Shown here piece by piece: positions 21,308-29,278 of a stretch of DNA of 39,812 nucleotides (positions are counted from its first letter, which is position 1; each line of letters starts with the position of its first letter). The notes below the pieces were generated by a model. The model was not told the origin of the DNA. It worked only from the letters and a program-made list of their open reading frames with translations, and did no database searches. The stretch spans positions 1-39,812 of the forward strand of contig JALOKS010000007.1 of NCBI GenBank assembly GCA_025456385.1, read 5' to 3'. Source of the DNA: Thermoanaerobaculales bacterium (lineage in GTDB: Bacteria; Acidobacteriota; Thermoanaerobaculia; Thermoanaerobaculales; Sulfomarinibacteraceae). A program made the translations under genes and the position numbers.

Positions 21308-22087
21308 TCAGAAGGTGTAGGTCGCGTCCTGCCGGAGCTCCTCGAAGGGCAGCGGCAGCGGGCCCGCCGCGAGCTCGGCCCGGAGCTCGGCGACGTACGG
21401 CGGCTTGAAGTGGTAGAGGTAGACCGGCACCCGGCGCTGAAGCTTCGCGAGCTCGCCCGCGAGCGAGGCCGGCGTCAGGTGCAGGCTGACGTCCGCGACC
21501 TCCTGGAGGCGGTTCGGGAAGGAGCACTCGGTGATCACCGCCGCGAGGTCGGGCGCCGCGTTGGCGACCTCCCAGATGCGCTCCGTGGGTCCGGTGTCCG
21601 AGGTGAAGAGCACGCTCGAGCCCCCCTGCCGCAGCAGCAGGCCCGAGGTGGGAACGATGTGATTGACCTCGATGGCCACCACCTCGAGGTCCGCCTCGCC
21701 GGGGCAGGGGATGACGAAGGGCCGCTCGAGCTCGATCTCGGCGAAGCGGAGCGAGGGGTAGAGGTGGTTCGGGATGCGGGTGAAGTCCGGCCAGGTGTCG
21801 TTGTTGAAGAGGTGACGGCGGACGCCCGCCAGCACGCGCTTGGTGCAGTAGATCGCCACCGGCTCCTCGTTGGTGCCGAAGGAGTTCTCGATCAGGAAGG
21901 GCAGGGTGTTCGTGTGGTCCATGTGGGTGTGGGTGATGATCACGTGCCGCACCGCCTTCTGCTCCTCGATCGACAGCGCGCGGGTGATCGCGCCGGCGTC
22001 GATGGCGATCCGGTCGTTGATCAGGAACGAGGTCATCCTGCACTCGGGGCTGTCGCCGCCGAAGCTGCCGAGCACGCGAAACTTCAT
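21308..22087 (-). CDS. MBL-fold hydrolase, class II cyclic-nucleotide phosphodiesterase/RNase Z-like
   Basis: Encodes 259 residues. The metal-binding motif is HTHMDH (53-58), with further candidate ligands in EVNHIVPTSG, TSDTGPTERIWE and YHFKPPY. The SDTGPTERIW segment and overall length resemble the class II cAMP phosphodiesterase branch of the metallo-beta-lactamase fold more than true RNase Z, which carries an exosite arm not seen here. I therefore favour hydrolysis of a phosphodiester, possibly a cyclic nucleotide, in the cytoplasm; no signal peptide is present. ATG 22087 is preferred to upstream starts because the fold begins there. Confidence 0.75.
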   Translation of the reverse strand: MKFRVLGSFGGDSPECRMTSFLINDRIAIDAGAITRALSIEEQKAVRHVIITHTHMDHTNTLPFLIENSFGTNEEPVAIYCTKRVLAGVRRHLFNNDTWPDFTRIPNHLYPSLRFAEIELERPFVIPCPGEADLEVVAIEVNHIVPTSGLLLRQGGSSVLFTSDTGPTERIWEVANAAPDLAAVITECSFPNRLQEVADVSLHLTPASLAGELAKLQRRVPVYLYHFKPPYVAELRAELAAGPLPLPFEELRQDATYTF

Positions 22088-22094
22088 GCCCCCG

Positions 22095-22100
22095 AGTATA
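22095..22100 (-). promoter_or_regulatory. -10-like element close to the MBL-fold gene start
   Basis: TATACT on the minus strand (five of six to TATAAT), with only 7 bases between it and the ATG at 22087. If used, the message would have essentially no leader. No -35 match is seen. Confidence 0.35.
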
Positions 22101-22120
22101 CCCGGACCGGAGCGGCTACC

Positions 22121-23188
22121 ATGAGTGCGATGCGTCACCCCGACCCCGGGCTGCTGCGGCTCGGCCTCCTGCTGGCGGGCGGCGGCTCCGCCGTGCGGCG
22201 GGCGCTCGCCGCGGCGCCACCCGGCGCCGAGCTGCCCGGCCGGCTCGCCGCGGCCGGCGTGGGCCGCGCCACCCTCGACGCCGCCCTCGCGCTCGCCGCC
22301 GAGGCGGCGCCGGAGGTGGCCGCGCGCGCCCTCGCTGCCGGCTGGCGCTGGCAGGTGCCGGGCGACGAGGGCTACCCGAGCCTTCTCCAGACCACCGCCG
22401 ACCCACCGCTCGGGCTCTTCATCCGCGGGCGCCTCGCGTCAGCTCCCGCGGTGGCGGTCGTCGGCTCGCGCCGCGCGACGGCCTACGGCCGCCAGGTGGC
22501 GCGGCTGCTCGGCGAGGAGCTCGGCCGAGCGCGGGTCGTCGTCCTCTCGGGGATGGCGCGCGGCGTCGACGCCGAGGCGCACCGGGGCGCCCTCGCGGCC
22601 GGCGGCAGCAGCTGGGCGGTGTGGGGCTGCGGGCCCGACACCGTGTACCCGCCGGAGCACCGCGGGCTTGCCGAGGACATCGCGGCGAGCGGCGCCCTGG
22701 TCACCGAGTACCCGCCGGGGACGCCCCCGCGCCCCCAGCACTTCCCGGAGCGCAACCGCATCCTCGCCGGCCTCGCGACGGCGGTGGTCGTGGTCGAGGC
22801 CGCGGCCCGCTCCGGCGCCCTCATCACGGCGCGCCTCGGCCTCGAGGAGGGACGCGAGGTGCTGGCCGTACCGGGCAGCATCTTCTCCGCGCAGTCGGTC
22901 GGCCCGAACACCCTGCTGCGGGTCGGCGCCCGACCACTGCTGACGCCGCGCGACCTCTTCGACGCGATCGGCTGGGCGCCGCCGCCCGCCGCGACCGCGG
23001 CGGAGGACGGCCTGCTGCAATGGATCGGCGCCGGCGAGGAGCTCAGCGCCGACGAGATCGCGCGCCGCAGCGGGCTCGAGGTCGCCGCCGTCACCGCCGA
23101 GCTGGTCGCGCTCGAGCTCGCGGGCGAGCTCCTGCGGGGGAGCGACGGCCGCTACAGCCGGGTCCGCTCGGCCCCGCCGGAGGGCTAG
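22121..23188 (+). CDS. dprA: DNA-processing protein DprA
   Basis: Encodes 355 residues from ATG 22121 (GGAG eight bases upstream); a second ATG three codons in is an alternative. DprA protects incoming single-stranded DNA and loads RecA during transformation. An N-terminal helical SAM-like region (about 1-90) is followed by the extended Rossmann fold with VAVVGSRRATAYG, SGMARGVDAEAHRGAL, GCGPDTVYPPEH, YPPGTPPRPQHFPERNRILAGL and GALITARLGLEEGREVLAVPG. A C-terminal winged-helix-like domain (about 300-345) completes it. It precedes trmFO by 6 bases. Confidence 0.96.
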   Translation: MSAMRHPDPGLLRLGLLLAGGGSAVRRALAAAPPGAELPGRLAAAGVGRATLDAALALAAEAAPEVAARALAAGWRWQVPGDEGYPSLLQTTADPPLGLFIRGRLASAPAVAVVGSRRATAYGRQVARLLGEELGRARVVVLSGMARGVDAEAHRGALAAGGSSWAVWGCGPDTVYPPEHRGLAEDIAASGALVTEYPPGTPPRPQHFPERNRILAGLATAVVVVEAAARSGALITARLGLEEGREVLAVPGSIFSAQSVGPNTLLRVGARPLLTPRDLFDAIGWAPPPAATAAEDGLLQWIGAGEELSADEIARRSGLEVAAVTAELVALELAGELLRGSDGRYSRVRSAPPEG

Positions 23189-23194
23189 CGGCGG

Positions 23195-24529
23195 ATGGCG
23201 GGGGTGACGGTGGTCGGCGGCGGCCTCGCCGGCTGCGAGGCCGCCTGGCAGCTCGCCGCGCTCGGCCACCGGGTGAGCCTGGTGGAGATGCGGCCGCTGC
23301 GCCCGACGCCGGTGCACCGCAGCGGCGCGCTCGCCGAGCTGGTGTGCTCCAACTCCCTGCGCGGCGACGACCTGACGAACGCGGTCGGGCTGCTCAAGGC
23401 CGAGATGGAGGCGCTGGGCTCGCTGGTGCTGCGCGTCGCGCGCGCGACGGCGGTGCCGGCGGGCGGTGCGCTGGCCGTGGACCGCGAGGCCTTCGCGCGC
23501 GGCGTCGCGGAGCTGATCGCCGACCACCCCGGGATCGGGCTGCGGCGGGAGGAGCTCACCGCGCTGCCGGAGGGTCCGGCGATCATCGCCACCGGGCCCT
23601 TGACCTCTCCCGCCCTCCACGAGGCCCTCGCCGCCCTCCTCGGCGAGCGCGCGCTGGCCTTCTTCGACGCCATCGCGCCGATCGTCGCCGCCGACTCGCT
23701 CGACCTCGGCCGGCTCTACCGCGCCTCCCGGTACGGCAAGGGCGAGGGCGACGACTACCTCAACTCGGCGCTCGACCGCGCCGGCTACGATCGCTTCGTG
23801 GACGCGCTCCTCGCCGCCGACAAGGTGCCCTTCAAGGACTTCGAGCTCGCCGACATCCGCTACTTCGACGGCTGCCTGCCGATCGAGGTCATGGCCGAGC
23901 GGGGTCGGGAGACCCTGCGCTTCGGCCCGATGAAGCCGGTCGGGCTCGTCGATCCGGCGACCGGCCGCGAGCCCTGGGCGGTGGTGCAGCTGCGCCAGGA
24001 CGACCTCGCGGCGGCGCACTGGAACCTGGTCGGCTTCCAGACCAAGCTCACGCACGGCGAGCAGCTGCGGATCTTCCGCACCCTGCCGGGCCTCGAGAGC
24101 GCGCGCTTCGTTCGCCTCGGCATGATCCACCGCAACACCTTCGTCAACGCGCCCCGTGTCCTCGATGAGTCGCTGCGGCTGCGAGCCCGGCCGTCCCTGC
24201 GCCTGGCGGGCCAGATCACCGGCGTCGAGGGCTACGTCGAGTCGGCCGCCTGCGGCCTGCTGGCCGCGCGCTTCCTGGCCGCCGAGCTGGCGGGGGGCGA
24301 GCTCTCCCCGCCGCCGCCGGAGACCGCTCTCGGCGGGCTCATGCGCCACCTGACGGTGAGCGACCCGGGCTCGTACCAGCCCAGCAACATCACCTGGGGG
24401 CTGATGGCGACGCCGCCCGAGGCGCTCGCCGCGCGCGGGCGGCGCGAGCGCCGCCGCCGCCACGCAGAACGCGCGCTCGAGCTGATCCGCGCCTGGTCGA
24501 CGCAGGGCGCCGCCCCCGAAAGCGCCTGA
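23195..24529 (+). CDS. trmFO: methylenetetrahydrofolate-tRNA (uracil-5-)-methyltransferase TrmFO
   Basis: Encodes 444 residues. TrmFO makes ribothymidine at position 54 of tRNA using methylene-tetrahydrofolate and FAD instead of S-adenosylmethionine. It starts with the FAD fold VTVVGGGLAGCEAAWQLA. It keeps both cysteines known to be catalytic in the family: C51 in ELVCSNSLRGD and C227 in DGCLPIEVMAERG. ASRYGKG, GPMKPVGL, LVGFQTKL and the C-terminal GQITGVEGYVESAACGL are further marks. It is six bases after dprA; the topA gene often found between them is absent. It converges on the recombinase gene. Confidence 0.97.
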   Translation: MAGVTVVGGGLAGCEAAWQLAALGHRVSLVEMRPLRPTPVHRSGALAELVCSNSLRGDDLTNAVGLLKAEMEALGSLVLRVARATAVPAGGALAVDREAFARGVAELIADHPGIGLRREELTALPEGPAIIATGPLTSPALHEALAALLGERALAFFDAIAPIVAADSLDLGRLYRASRYGKGEGDDYLNSALDRAGYDRFVDALLAADKVPFKDFELADIRYFDGCLPIEVMAERGRETLRFGPMKPVGLVDPATGREPWAVVQLRQDDLAAAHWNLVGFQTKLTHGEQLRIFRTLPGLESARFVRLGMIHRNTFVNAPRVLDESLRLRARPSLRLAGQITGVEGYVESAACGLLAARFLAAELAGGELSPPPPETALGGLMRHLTVSDPGSYQPSNITWGLMATPPEALAARGRRERRRRHAERALELIRAWSTQGAAPESA

Positions 24530-24536
24530 GGCCGCC

Positions 24537-25464
24537 TCAGCCGGAGCCGCCGCGCCGCGCCTTCGGGTGGCTGCGGCGGTGGACCTCCATCAGGTGGGCG
24601 AGATCGACCCGGGTGTAGATCTGGGTGGTGGCGAGGGAGCTGTGGCCGAGGAGCTCCTGGATGGCGCGCAGGTCCATGCCGGCCTCGAGGAGGTGGGTCG
24701 CGAAGGCGTGCCGCAGGGAGTGGGGGTGGAGGCGGCCGAGCTCGGAGCCGCGGCGGACCGCGGCGTCGAGGAGCCGCCGCACCGAGCGGTCGCTGAGGCG
24801 GCCGCCGCGTTGGTTGACGAACAGCGGCTCGGCGCCATCCGCAGCCGCGCGCCGCCGCCAGCTCGCGCGGTCGGGCAGGTAGGCCGCGATCGCGGCCGCC
24901 GCCGGCCGGCCGAAGGGAACCAGCCGTTCCTTGCGCCCCTTGCCGCGGACCCGCAGGCTGCGCTGCGCGAGCCCGAGGTCGGCGAGATCGAGGCCGACCA
25001 GCTCACCGACCCGCAGGCCGGCCGCGTACAGGAGCTCCACCACCGCGCGATCGCGGCGACCCGCCGGCGTGTCGGCGAAGCTCTCGAGCAGCTCCTCGAT
25101 CGCGTAGCGGTCGGCGATCGCGGGCGTGTGCTCGAGGTCGCGCGGGTGCGGCACCGCGCGCGCCGGGTTGATGGTCACCACCCCCTCGCCGAGGAGGAAG
25201 CGGAAGTAGCTGCGGAGCGCGGCGAGCGCGCGCGCGACGGAGCGGGGTGCCAGGCCGCGGGTGTGCAGCTCGGCGAGGTAGGCCCGCACCGCCCCCCCGC
25301 CCACCTGCGGCGGGCGCTCGAGGCCCAGCCGCTCGTGCGCGAACGCGACGAAGCCGAGGACCTCGCGGCGGTAGGCGGCGAGGGTGGCCGGCGACAGGTT
25401 GCGCTCCCACTCGAGGTGCTCGAGGAAGGCCTCGGCGAGCCACGCCGCCGGCGGCCCCGCGGGC

Positions 25465-25478
<14 letters not shown>
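24537..25478 (-). CDS. xerC: tyrosine recombinase of the XerC/XerD type
   Basis: Encodes 313 residues from GTG 25478, which overlaps the upstream glycosyltransferase by 14 bases. A SAM-like core-binding domain (about 12-105) is followed by the catalytic domain with all active residues: R156 (GLRVGEL), K180 (GKGRKERLVP), H253 and R256 (HSLRHAFATHLL), H279 (LLGHSS) and Y288 (TQIYTRV). Such enzymes resolve chromosome dimers at dif. Context near trmFO and dprA is typical of XerC, but XerC and XerD are hard to separate by eye, so the symbol is provisional. No dif-like site was recognised here. Confidence 0.88.
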
Positions 25479-26268
<790 letters not shown>

Positions 26269-26303
26269 CCAACCAACTTAACCCAGATCCGAGCCGAAGT
26301 CGA

Positions 26304-26312
26304 TGCTACACT
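26304..26312 (+). promoter_or_regulatory. extended -10 promoter candidate for the DUF4177 gene
   Basis: TGCTACACT fits the extended -10 pattern TGnTAnAnT and lies 31 bases before the ATG at 26344. No -35 hexamer is found at the right distance, as is common for extended -10 promoters. Confidence 0.45.
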
Positions 26313-26343
26313 CGGCGGAGGTCGCCGGGGCGGGGAGGATGGT

Positions 26344-26535
26344 ATGGACAGGGTGCGTTGGGAGTACAGGATCATCAACATCCGCTCGGAGAACTACCGC
26401 ATCGACCCCGCCCGAGAGGACGAGCTCAACGCCCTCGGTGATGAGGGCTGGGAGCTCGTCGCGATCACCGCAATCAACTACAAGACGGCCGCCACCGACC
26501 ACATCGGCATGATCTTCAAGCGCGCCAGGGCCTGA
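26344..26535 (+). CDS. small DUF4177 domain protein
   Basis: Encodes 63 residues, in the 50-80 range of this family. The pattern WEYRIINI, then LNALGDEGWELVAI, then a strand ending MIFKRA is the DUF4177 signature: a small beta-alpha-beta unit with a conserved GWELV turn. Function is unknown. GGGAGG lies 7 bases before the ATG. It stands alone on the plus strand between two minus-strand groups. The 90-base gap that follows (26536-26625) holds only weak inverted repeats. Confidence 0.8.
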   Translation: MDRVRWEYRIINIRSENYRIDPAREDELNALGDEGWELVAITAINYKTAATDHIGMIFKRARA

Positions 26536-26625
26536 GCCCAGCGGCCGGCATGGTCCGTGCCGAGTCACCGCGAACCTCGCGCGGTGCCTCGCGGCGAGCC
26601 CCAGACGACTGCTGACGCATGCCGG

Positions 26626-27114
26626 TCAGCCGGCGTCGTCGGTGACGAGCGGCGTCGCGGCGGCGGCAGAAAGCGGCGACAGGCGCGCGCCGAGGAGACC
26701 CGTCGCGCCGAGGCTCAGCGACCCCAGGAGCGCCGCGGCGACGACCCCGGGCACGCGGCCCGGCGGCACCGCGCCGGCGAAGCGGACGGCCGCGAGCAGC
26801 ATGCCCGGAGTTCCCTGCCGGACCGCCACCAGCAGCACGCTCGCCACCACCCACCACAGCACCGCGAGCGCCGCCGCCCAGGCGAAGGCCGGCAGGGCCG
26901 GGCGCTGGCCGGCCACCATGACGGCGACGAGGGCGCCCGTGCAGACGGCGAGCATCGTGACGAGATCCGCCCACGCGGTGGCGAGCAGCAGGACGACCGG
27001 CGGCGCGAGCTCGGCGGGCGCCGGCTCCGGGGACGCCGGCATCTCCGCCCCGGCGCCACTGCGATCGCTCAGCGTGTCCCAGTCGCCGGGGATCTCGTCG
27101 TGGCCGGAGGTCAT
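26626..27114 (-). CDS. RDD-family integral membrane protein
   Basis: Encodes 162 residues. After a polar, Pro-rich N-terminus of about 40 residues come three to four hydrophobic helices (VVLLLATAWADLVTMLAV, FAWAAALAVLWWVVASVLL and a C-terminal one). The segment RQGTPGMLLAAVRFAG matches the conserved GxTpGK-type loop of the RDD family, although the Arg-Asp-Asp residues of the first helix are not clear. RDD proteins are poorly characterised, some linked to ion transport. The ATG overlaps the stop of the TPR gene as ATGA, so the two are co-translated and may work together. Confidence 0.7.
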   Translation of the reverse strand: MTSGHDEIPGDWDTLSDRSGAGAEMPASPEPAPAELAPPVVLLLATAWADLVTMLAVCTGALVAVMVAGQRPALPAFAWAAALAVLWWVVASVLLVAVRQGTPGMLLAAVRFAGAVPPGRVPGVVAAALLGSLSLGATGLLGARLSPLSAAAATPLVTDDAG

Positions 27115-29222
27115 CGGAGGGGGATGCTGCCGACGAAGATCTCGAGCTGCATGTCGATGGGGCGCGACATGTAGGTGGTGATGAACTCGCGCACCCGCCG
27201 CGCCTCCTCGTCCTCCGGTCGGCGGCGGATGAGCTCGGCGATGAAGCCGTCAGCCTCGGCGAGGTTGAAGGCCTTGAGCTCGCTCATGCCGGCGTTGAAC
27301 AGGCTGCGCTCGTAGACGTCGACGATCTCGGCCTCGCCCGGACGCTTCTGCAGCAGGTCCCGGGTGATCGCGACCGCCGCGCGGTAGTCCCCGGAGGCCC
27401 GGGCGTCCCACAGGGCGGCGGCCGCCGGCTCGACCTCCAGGATCTGGCCGCGGATCTCCTCGAGACCGGGATCGTTCGGGTGCAGCCGGAGCTCGTCCTT
27501 GGCGCGGATGTAGGCCGTCATCCAGCGCCCCTCGGCGAGCAGCGCGCGGCAGGCCGCGAGACCCTCGGGCACGGGCGTCGGAACCGGCGTGGCGACCCTG
27601 CGGCGGTACTCCTGCAGCCGGCTGTCGATGCGCTTCTGGAAGACGTCGTCGGCCGAGTTTTGCTCGAGGAGGAGGATCGCCTCCTGGACGCGGCCGGTGT
27701 TGTAGAGCTCCGCCGCCTCGGTGAGCACCCGGTTCACGACCGAGACCCGCGATTCCGGCGGCGCCTTGTCCGGCATCAGGCTCGACGCGACCCAGAGACT
27801 GAAGGCGACGACGGCCAGACCGCCGACGCCGATCATCGCCCACCACTGCCAGGGCAGGCGGCGCTTGGGCTTCTTGGGGGTCCGCCACTCGCCCTCCAGG
27901 GTGGTCGGACGCTGCTCGACCTCGGCGCCGAAGTCGGGCGTCGCGCTGAACTCCTCGCTGAAGAGGTCGTCCTCGAGCTCGGGCATCCCCGACGCGGCGG
28001 CCGCGCGTCCGGGGCTCGCGGGCGGCGCGGCCGCGCCGAGGAGGTCGGCCAACCGCGAGGCCTCGACGTGCCGCGGTGACAGGGCGAGGATGCGGTTGAC
28101 GAAGTCCTTGGCGACCGCCGGGTTGCCGGCGTCGTGCGCCTCCTGGGCGTCTGCCAGCATCGGCTCGACGCGGCGGTCGAGCTCCTCCTTCGCGTGCCGG
28201 ATGTGCTCGATGCGGTCGCGCGCCTCCTCGTGCTCCGGGTCGATGAGGAGAATCCGCGACCAGCAGTCGATGGCGGCCGCGTAGTCGTCCTCGGCGGCGG
28301 CGGCGCCGCCCCGGGCGAGGAGGTCGCGGATGGCGGCGGCCGAGCGGTCGCCGCCGGCGGGCTGGCCGGCCGCGACCTCCGGGGCCTCCTGGAAGAGATC
28401 CGAGACGTCGTCGATGGCGCTGCTGCTGTAGTAGGCCGCGACCCCCTCCTCGCCGGCGGACCCGAGCGGGGCCGCGGGGATGGCCGGGGCGACGGATCCT
28501 GAAGCGGCCGCCCGCTCGCGCGGCGGCTCCTTCCCCGCCGCGTCCGCGAACATCGCCGCGGCCGCCTCGGCGGCGCCGAAGAGCGGCTCGCCGTCGCCGG
28601 CCGCGCCGAAGTCCGGACCGACCGGGAGCTCGTCCGTGGAGGCGAAGCCGGCCTGCTCGAGCGACACCTCGCCGCCACGCTGGATGTTGGCGATGGTCGC
28701 GGCGATCCCCGCGTGGTGGGGGTCGAGCGCCTGCGCCATCATGACGAAGTTCGCGGCCTCCTGCGCGTCCCCCCGGGCGAGCGCCCCCTCGGCCTGGGCG
28801 AGGAACTTCCGCACCTGGGAGTCGCCCTTGTCGGCGGCCTCGATCTCACGCAGCAGCTGGCGCGCCTCCTGGTGGCCCGGCAGGTCGAGGAGGACCTGCT
28901 CCACCTTGCGCTTGGCGGCCTCGAAGGCGTGCTCGTTGAAGTCCTCGACCGCCTCGGCGAGGAGGCTGTCGATGGCGTCGGTGCTCGGCGCCTGCAGCTC
29001 GCCGAGGATCGCGTTGATGTCGATCTCGACGGCCCCCGAGCCCAGCTGCGCCTGGAGGTTGTGCGCCGGAGCGTAGTCCGGGTCGAGCCGCAGCACGAAC
29101 TCCAGACCGATCAGGGCCTCCTGTCGGTTGCCCTGCTGGAGCTTGCCGACCACCTGCCGAAAGGCGGTCATCACGCGATCCTGTGCCTGCGGGGAAAGCT
29201 CGGGGTTGCCCGGATACGCCAT
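27111..29222 (-). CDS. large single-pass TPR protein of unknown function
   Basis: Encodes 703 residues. The N-terminal half has TPR-like helix pairs (about 12-60, 85-175 and 295-400, for example LQQGNRQEALIGLEFVLRLDPDYAPAH and ILLIDPEHEEARDRI) separated by Ala/Pro/Gly-rich linkers. A single membrane helix (MIGVGGLAVVAFSLWVASSL, about 458-477) preceded by KKPKRR suggests a cytoplasmic N-terminus and an extracytoplasmic C-terminal TPR domain. The linkers hold repeated acidic-aromatic motifs (SDLFQE, DDLFSEEF). It is co-translated with the RDD gene. The layout recalls FimV-like or gliding/pilus scaffolds, but I cannot assign a function. Confidence 0.75.
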   Translation of the reverse strand: MAYPGNPELSPQAQDRVMTAFRQVVGKLQQGNRQEALIGLEFVLRLDPDYAPAHNLQAQLGSGAVEIDINAILGELQAPSTDAIDSLLAEAVEDFNEHAFEAAKRKVEQVLLDLPGHQEARQLLREIEAADKGDSQVRKFLAQAEGALARGDAQEAANFVMMAQALDPHHAGIAATIANIQRGGEVSLEQAGFASTDELPVGPDFGAAGDGEPLFGAAEAAAAMFADAAGKEPPRERAAASGSVAPAIPAAPLGSAGEEGVAAYYSSSAIDDVSDLFQEAPEVAAGQPAGGDRSAAAIRDLLARGGAAAAEDDYAAAIDCWSRILLIDPEHEEARDRIEHIRHAKEELDRRVEPMLADAQEAHDAGNPAVAKDFVNRILALSPRHVEASRLADLLGAAAPPASPGRAAAASGMPELEDDLFSEEFSATPDFGAEVEQRPTTLEGEWRTPKKPKRRLPWQWWAMIGVGGLAVVAFSLWVASSLMPDKAPPESRVSVVNRVLTEAAELYNTGRVQEAILLLEQNSADDVFQKRIDSRLQEYRRRVATPVPTPVPEGLAACRALLAEGRWMTAYIRAKDELRLHPNDPGLEEIRGQILEVEPAAAALWDARASGDYRAAVAITRDLLQKRPGEAEIVDVYERSLFNAGMSELKAFNLAEADGFIAELIRRRPEDEEARRVREFITTYMSRPIDMQLEIFVGSIPLR

Positions 29223-29278
29223 GCTGACGATGGTATCAAGGGCCCGCGGCGAGGGTCAACGGCGCCCGCTCTGCGCGG

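Noticed and set aside
21410..22120. Upstream extension of the dprA frame over the MBL-fold gene
   Set aside because: It is antisense to the MBL gene. DprA homology starts near 22121, where a ribosome binding site precedes an ATG.
26536..26625. Terminator between the DUF4177 and RDD genes
   Set aside because: Only short imperfect inverted repeats (for example CGGCA/TGCCG) without a T-run.
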